The position numbers and the translations under genes were made by a program. Shown one piece after another: positions 14,374-16,982 of a stretch of 16,982 nucleotides of DNA. Location of the stretch: positions 1-16,982 of the forward strand of contig JAIESJ010000289.1 in the NCBI GenBank assembly GCA_019746155.1. Reading direction: 5' to 3'. The DNA is from Burkholderiales bacterium. Lineage in GTDB: Bacteria; Pseudomonadota; Gammaproteobacteria; Burkholderiales; SG8-41. The notes beneath the pieces are model-generated. The model was not told the origin of the DNA. It worked only from the letters and a program-made list of their open reading frames with translations, and did not search any database. Each line of letters begins with the position of its first letter. The first letter of the stretch is position 1.

Positions 14374-15588
14374 ATGAGCGTAACCTTACAGCAAATTCGC
14401 GAAGCGGCGGCAGCGATCCGCGGCAGCGTGATGGACACGCCGTGCCTCAATTCGCGCACGCTGTCGGACATCACCGGCGCCGAAGTTTATCTCAAGTTCG
14501 AGAACCTGCAGTTTACCGCTTCGTTCAAGGAACGCGGCGCGCTCAACAAACTGCTATCGCTGGATGCCGGGCAACGAAACCAGGGCGTAATCGCCGCCTC
14601 CGCCGGCAATCACGCCCAGGGCATCGCCCACCATGCCCGGCGTCTCGGCATTCCCGCGGTGATCGTGATGCCGCGCCACACGCCGAACGTGAAAGTGGAG
14701 AACACCCGCGCATTCGGGGCCGAGATCGTGCTCGAAGGGGAACACTTCGATGGAGCCATGGATTGCGCGGTCGCCCTCGCCGCACAGCGCGGACTGCAAC
14801 TCGTCCACGCCTATGACGACGAGAAGATCATCGCCGGACAGGGCACGATAGCGCTCGAAATGCTGGCCGCGCAACCCGATCTCGAGGTGCTCGTCGTGCC
14901 GGTCGGCGGCGGCGGGCTGATTGCGGGTGTCGCAATCGCAGCAAAGGGCATCAAGCCGCAGATCGAGGTGATGGGCGTGGAGGCGGCGCGTTTCCCGTCG
15001 ATGTCCTGTGCAATGAAGGGCGTCAAGCCGGAATTCGGCATCAGCACTATCGCCGAGGGCATTGCCGTCAAAGAACCCGGAAAGCTGGCCGTTCCTGTTG
15101 TGCGACAGCTGGTCAGCGACATCGTCCTGGTCGACGAAGGCGATCTCGAGCAGGCCATCGTGATGCTGCTCGAGATCGAGAAGACGGTGGCGGAGGGCGC
15201 TGGGGCTGCGGCCCTGGCCGCTGTCCTGAAGCGCCGCGCGCGCTTCCTGGGAAAAAAGGTCGGGTTGGTCCTGAGCGGCGGCAATATCGATCCGCTGATG
15301 CTGTCCTCGATCATCGAGCGCGGCATGGTGCGCTCGGGCCGCCTGGCACGACTGCATGTCGAGCTGCGCGACCTGCCCGGTGCGCTGGCGAAAGTGACGG
15401 CGCGGCTCGCCGAACTCAACGCCAACATCGAGGAAGTATATCACCAGCGCGCATTTACCCACCTGCCGGTGCAGACTGCCGAAGTCGAGTTTGTGCTGCA
15501 GACGCGCAACCACGACCATGTGGCGGAAATCATTGCGGCGTTGCAGGCAGACGGCTTCAGCGCGCGGCAGCACAACGGACCTGACTGA
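14374..15588 (+). CDS. Threonine ammonia-lyase with ACT domain
   Basis: PLP enzyme of fold type II that deaminates threonine (and often serine) to 2-oxobutyrate and ammonia. The 404-residue product has Lys52 in FTASFKERGA (Schiff base), AASAGNHAQG (75-84), the phosphate-binding glycine loop PVGGGGLIAG (176-185), and SGGNIDP (301-307). A single ACT-like domain follows (about 326-400: LHVELRDLPGALAKVTARLAELNANIEEVYHQR). The length and one ACT domain match the ~400-residue TdcB/IlvA medium form rather than the 500-residue biosynthetic IlvA with two ACT-like domains. Fifteen bp separate it from the acyl-CoA synthetase, so the two are probably one operon; 2-oxobutyrate could lead to propionyl-CoA, which is only a suggestion. 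The start lacks a good ribosome site. Confidence 0.92.
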   Translation: MSVTLQQIREAAAAIRGSVMDTPCLNSRTLSDITGAEVYLKFENLQFTASFKERGALNKLLSLDAGQRNQGVIAASAGNHAQGIAHHARRLGIPAVIVMPRHTPNVKVENTRAFGAEIVLEGEHFDGAMDCAVALAAQRGLQLVHAYDDEKIIAGQGTIALEMLAAQPDLEVLVVPVGGGGLIAGVAIAAKGIKPQIEVMGVEAARFPSMSCAMKGVKPEFGISTIAEGIAVKEPGKLAVPVVRQLVSDIVLVDEGDLEQAIVMLLEIEKTVAEGAGAAALAAVLKRRARFLGKKVGLVLSGGNIDPLMLSSIIERGMVRSGRLARLHVELRDLPGALAKVTARLAELNANIEEVYHQRAFTHLPVQTAEVEFVLQTRNHDHVAEIIAALQADGFSARQHNGPD

Positions 15589-15593
15589 CTGTC

Positions 15594-15812
15594 CAGGCCG
15601 GTACTGAAGCAGATGAGATCGGTAACATTTTGCACCTGCCCGAGGTGCGGGGACGGCTATCCGGTCTTGGCTCCGGGCCGAGCGACCACATGCCAGAGGA
15701 ATTTGCTGCGTATAATATCCTGACAGTCCGTCCGTCACGCTCGCCGTTCTTGCCGAACGTGCCAACGATGACGGAAGCTGGCGTACCCGGATTCGAGGTG
15801 ACTAACTGTTAA
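15594..15812 (+). pseudogene. Scrambled remnant of a Bug/TctC binding protein gene
   Basis: One open frame joins two pieces of a Bug/TctC-type periplasmic substrate-binding protein in the wrong order. The first piece (about 15603-15713) reads LHLPEVRGRLSGLG..MPEEFAAY, which is the C-terminal end of the family (LP.VRERL...G.TPEEFAA). The second piece (15714-15806) reads ILTVRPSRSPFLPNVPT and MTEAGVPGFEVTN, which in intact ~320-residue proteins lies some 30-40 residues before that C-terminal end. It stops at TAA 15810-15812. There is no signal peptide and no start, and more than 80% of the protein is missing. The order suggests a deletion between two tandem paralogues or a partial duplication. 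Assigned from pattern recognition, without alignment. Confidence 0.65.
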
Positions 15813-16273
15813 AACTGGTTTGCAAGCTGTCCATCAGGCGCTCCGGCTGTCTGCTGTGGCTGCTGGTTGCGGCGCATGCCGGCGCGCTGGCGCTGCTGTG
15901 GCCGCTTGCCCTGCCGGTGTGGATCAAAGCGGTCATCGTCCTGGCGATCGTCACGAGCCTGGTGTTTTTCCTGAACCACGTGGCCCTGCTCACCACGCCC
16001 GAGGCAGTGATTGCCATCGAGATCAAAGAGCGGGGGAAAATATCTCTGCAGACCCGGCGTGGAGAGTGGCGCGAGTGCACGTTGTCAGGGGACAGTTTCG
16101 TGTCTTCCTGGCTCACGATTCTGGTGCTGGCCGAGGAAAATCGGCGCCGCGCCAAGTATGTCATGATCACGCCGGACAATGTCGATCATGAGGATTTCCG
16201 CCGGCTGCGCGTCTGGCTGCGCTGGGCGGGCCGGCGTGCCGCAGAGCCGGGTTACCGTAAGCCATCGCCATGA
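15806..16273 (+). CDS. YgfX/CptA-like membrane protein, start uncertain
   Basis: Small inner-membrane protein resembling the YgfX (CptA) family: an N-terminal hairpin of two membrane helices (about 15-36 and 39-60 counting from 15806), then a cytoplasmic beta-rich domain with RGEWRECTLSGDSFVSS and the terminal signature PDNVDHEDFRRLRVWLRW. E. coli YgfX was reported to affect FtsZ/MreB and is paired with SdhE; no SdhE gene is seen here. Family-like sequence extends up to about 15809, but that part has no ATG, GTG or TTG start. Either CTG 15806, which has GAGGTGA upstream at good spacing, is used, or GTG 15917 gives a 118-residue form lacking the first helix, or the gene is damaged by the Bug remnant. 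ATGA overlap with the next gene. Confidence 0.6.
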   Translation: MLKLVCKLSIRRSGCLLWLLVAAHAGALALLWPLALPVWIKAVIVLAIVTSLVFFLNHVALLTTPEAVIAIEIKERGKISLQTRRGEWRECTLSGDSFVSSWLTILVLAEENRRRAKYVMITPDNVDHEDFRRLRVWLRWAGRRAAEPGYRKPSP

Positions 16274-16982
16274 AAATCCTGGACAAGCTCTACATCGGCG
16301 GCAAATGGACACCCTCGCAATCTTCCGGGCAGATCAAGGTCATCAACGCCGCCACCGAGGAGGTGATGGCGAAAGTGCCCGCCGGCGTGCCGGAGGATGT
16401 CGAGCTTGCGGTACAGGCCGCGCGCAGGGCGTTTGACGCCTGGGCGCAAACCCCGGTTGCGCAGCGCGCGGAATATCTGCAGACCATCGCCGACGGGCTG
16501 GCCGCGCGCAGCGACGAGATCGCGCACAGCATCACCGCCGAAGTCGGCATGCCGTTGAAGCTTTCGCAGCGCATCCAGGCCGGACTGCCGCCGCAGGTGA
16601 TGACAAGCTACGCCAGGCTGGTGAGGGAGTTCCGGTTCGAGGAAAAGATCGGCAATTCGCTGGTGGTCCATGAACCGGTCGGCGTGGCGGGCTGCATCAC
16701 CCCGTGGAATTATCCGCTGCACCAGATCGTGGCGAAAGTGGCCCCGGCACTCGCCGCGGGCTGCACCGTGGTGCTGAAGCCTTCCGAAGTTGCGCCGCTC
16801 ACCGCCTTCGTGCTGTCCGAAGTCATGGACAACGCGGGCGTACCGGACGGAGTGTTCAATCTGGTATGCGGCACCGGGCCGGTGGTCGGCGAAGCGCTCG
16901 CCCGTCACCCGGAGATCGACATGATTTCGTTCACCGGCTCGACGCGCGCCGGCAAGCGGGTGTCTGAACTGGCGGCAGCAAC
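16270..16982 (+). CDS. Aldehyde dehydrogenase family protein, 5' part
   Basis: First 237 residues of an NAD(P)-dependent aldehyde dehydrogenase; the gene continues past the window end. It starts MKILDKLYIGGKWTPSQSSG and has the cofactor-binding segments GCITPWNYPLHQ (141-152, with the conserved Asn147), VVLKPSEVAP (167-176) and ISFTGSTRAGKRV (219-231). The catalytic cysteine and general-base glutamate lie beyond the end, so activity cannot be confirmed. Substrate is unclear; the N-terminus resembles the broad group with betaine/aminobutyraldehyde-type members. The ATG overlaps the stop of the YgfX-like gene (ATGA), so it probably depends on translation from upstream. Confidence 0.9.
   Translation, partial: MKILDKLYIGGKWTPSQSSGQIKVINAATEEVMAKVPAGVPEDVELAVQAARRAFDAWAQTPVAQRAEYLQTIADGLAARSDEIAHSITAEVGMPLKLSQRIQAGLPPQVMTSYARLVREFRFEEKIGNSLVVHEPVGVAGCITPWNYPLHQIVAKVAPALAAGCTVVLKPSEVAPLTAFVLSEVMDNAGVPDGVFNLVCGTGPVVGEALARHPEIDMISFTGSTRAGKRVSELAAA

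Noticed and set aside
15711..15716. TATAAT before the YgfX-like gene.
   Set aside because: No acceptable -35 or extended -10 accompanies it, and it falls on the coding remnant (AAYN codons).
15813..15845. In the Bug-remnant frame, codons after the TAA read NWFASCPSGAP, faintly like the WFGL.APAGTP that follows in Bug proteins.
   Set aside because: The same bases encode the YgfX-like N-terminus in another frame. The match is short and crosses a stop, so I treat it as probable coincidence.

Overview
The window looks like a chromosomal segment of a GC-rich betaproteobacterium. The evidence is gene order and gene content: recO-pdxJ-acpS-nagZ, then uvrC-pgsA followed by tRNA-Gly(GCC), tRNA-Cys(GCA) and tRNA-Leu(UAA) (the order known from E. 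coli pgsA-glyW-cysT-leuZ), a DUF1178 gene, and a remnant of a Bug/TctC-type binding protein, a family expanded in Burkholderiales-like bacteria. No rRNA is present, so the genus cannot be named.

Layout. Positions 1-6786 are a tightly packed plus-strand run: 3' part of recO, pdxJ, acpS, nagZ, a CDF zinc/cation exporter, a family-5 (UDGb-type) uracil-DNA glycosylase, uvrC and pgsA. From acpS onward nearly every junction is a 1-4 bp stop/start overlap or a gap of a few bases, so this is probably one long operon mixing cofactor and lipid synthesis, wall recycling, metal export and DNA repair. Positions 6787-7562 hold the three tRNA genes, two near-identical 47-50 bp direct repeats, a long hairpin, and promoters. 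Positions 7563-11208 hold a DUF1178 protein, a universal stress protein behind an FNR-type promoter, a cNMP/CBS/DUF294 nucleotidyltransferase and a translationally coupled DEDDh exonuclease.

Positions 11212-16982 are more accessory and metabolic: a convergent, minus-strand TAXI-type TRAP binding protein with no permease subunits in the window; a divergent NDP-forming acyl-CoA synthetase; an ACT-domain threonine ammonia-lyase; a rearranged fragment of a Bug/TctC gene; a YgfX/CptA-like membrane protein whose expected start is missing at the edge of that fragment; and the 5' part of an aldehyde dehydrogenase running off the end.

The most informative observations are the FNR box placed near -41.5 of a stress-protein promoter, the repeat/hairpin block that should separate tRNA-Gly from tRNA-Cys transcription, the scrambled Bug remnant abutting the start-less YgfX gene, and a PdxJ of the 'NLNKVALLRNSR' subtype in the conserved recO-acpS locus. 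No CRISPR array, transposase, phage or clear defence system was seen. Nothing here amounts to a demonstrably new system.
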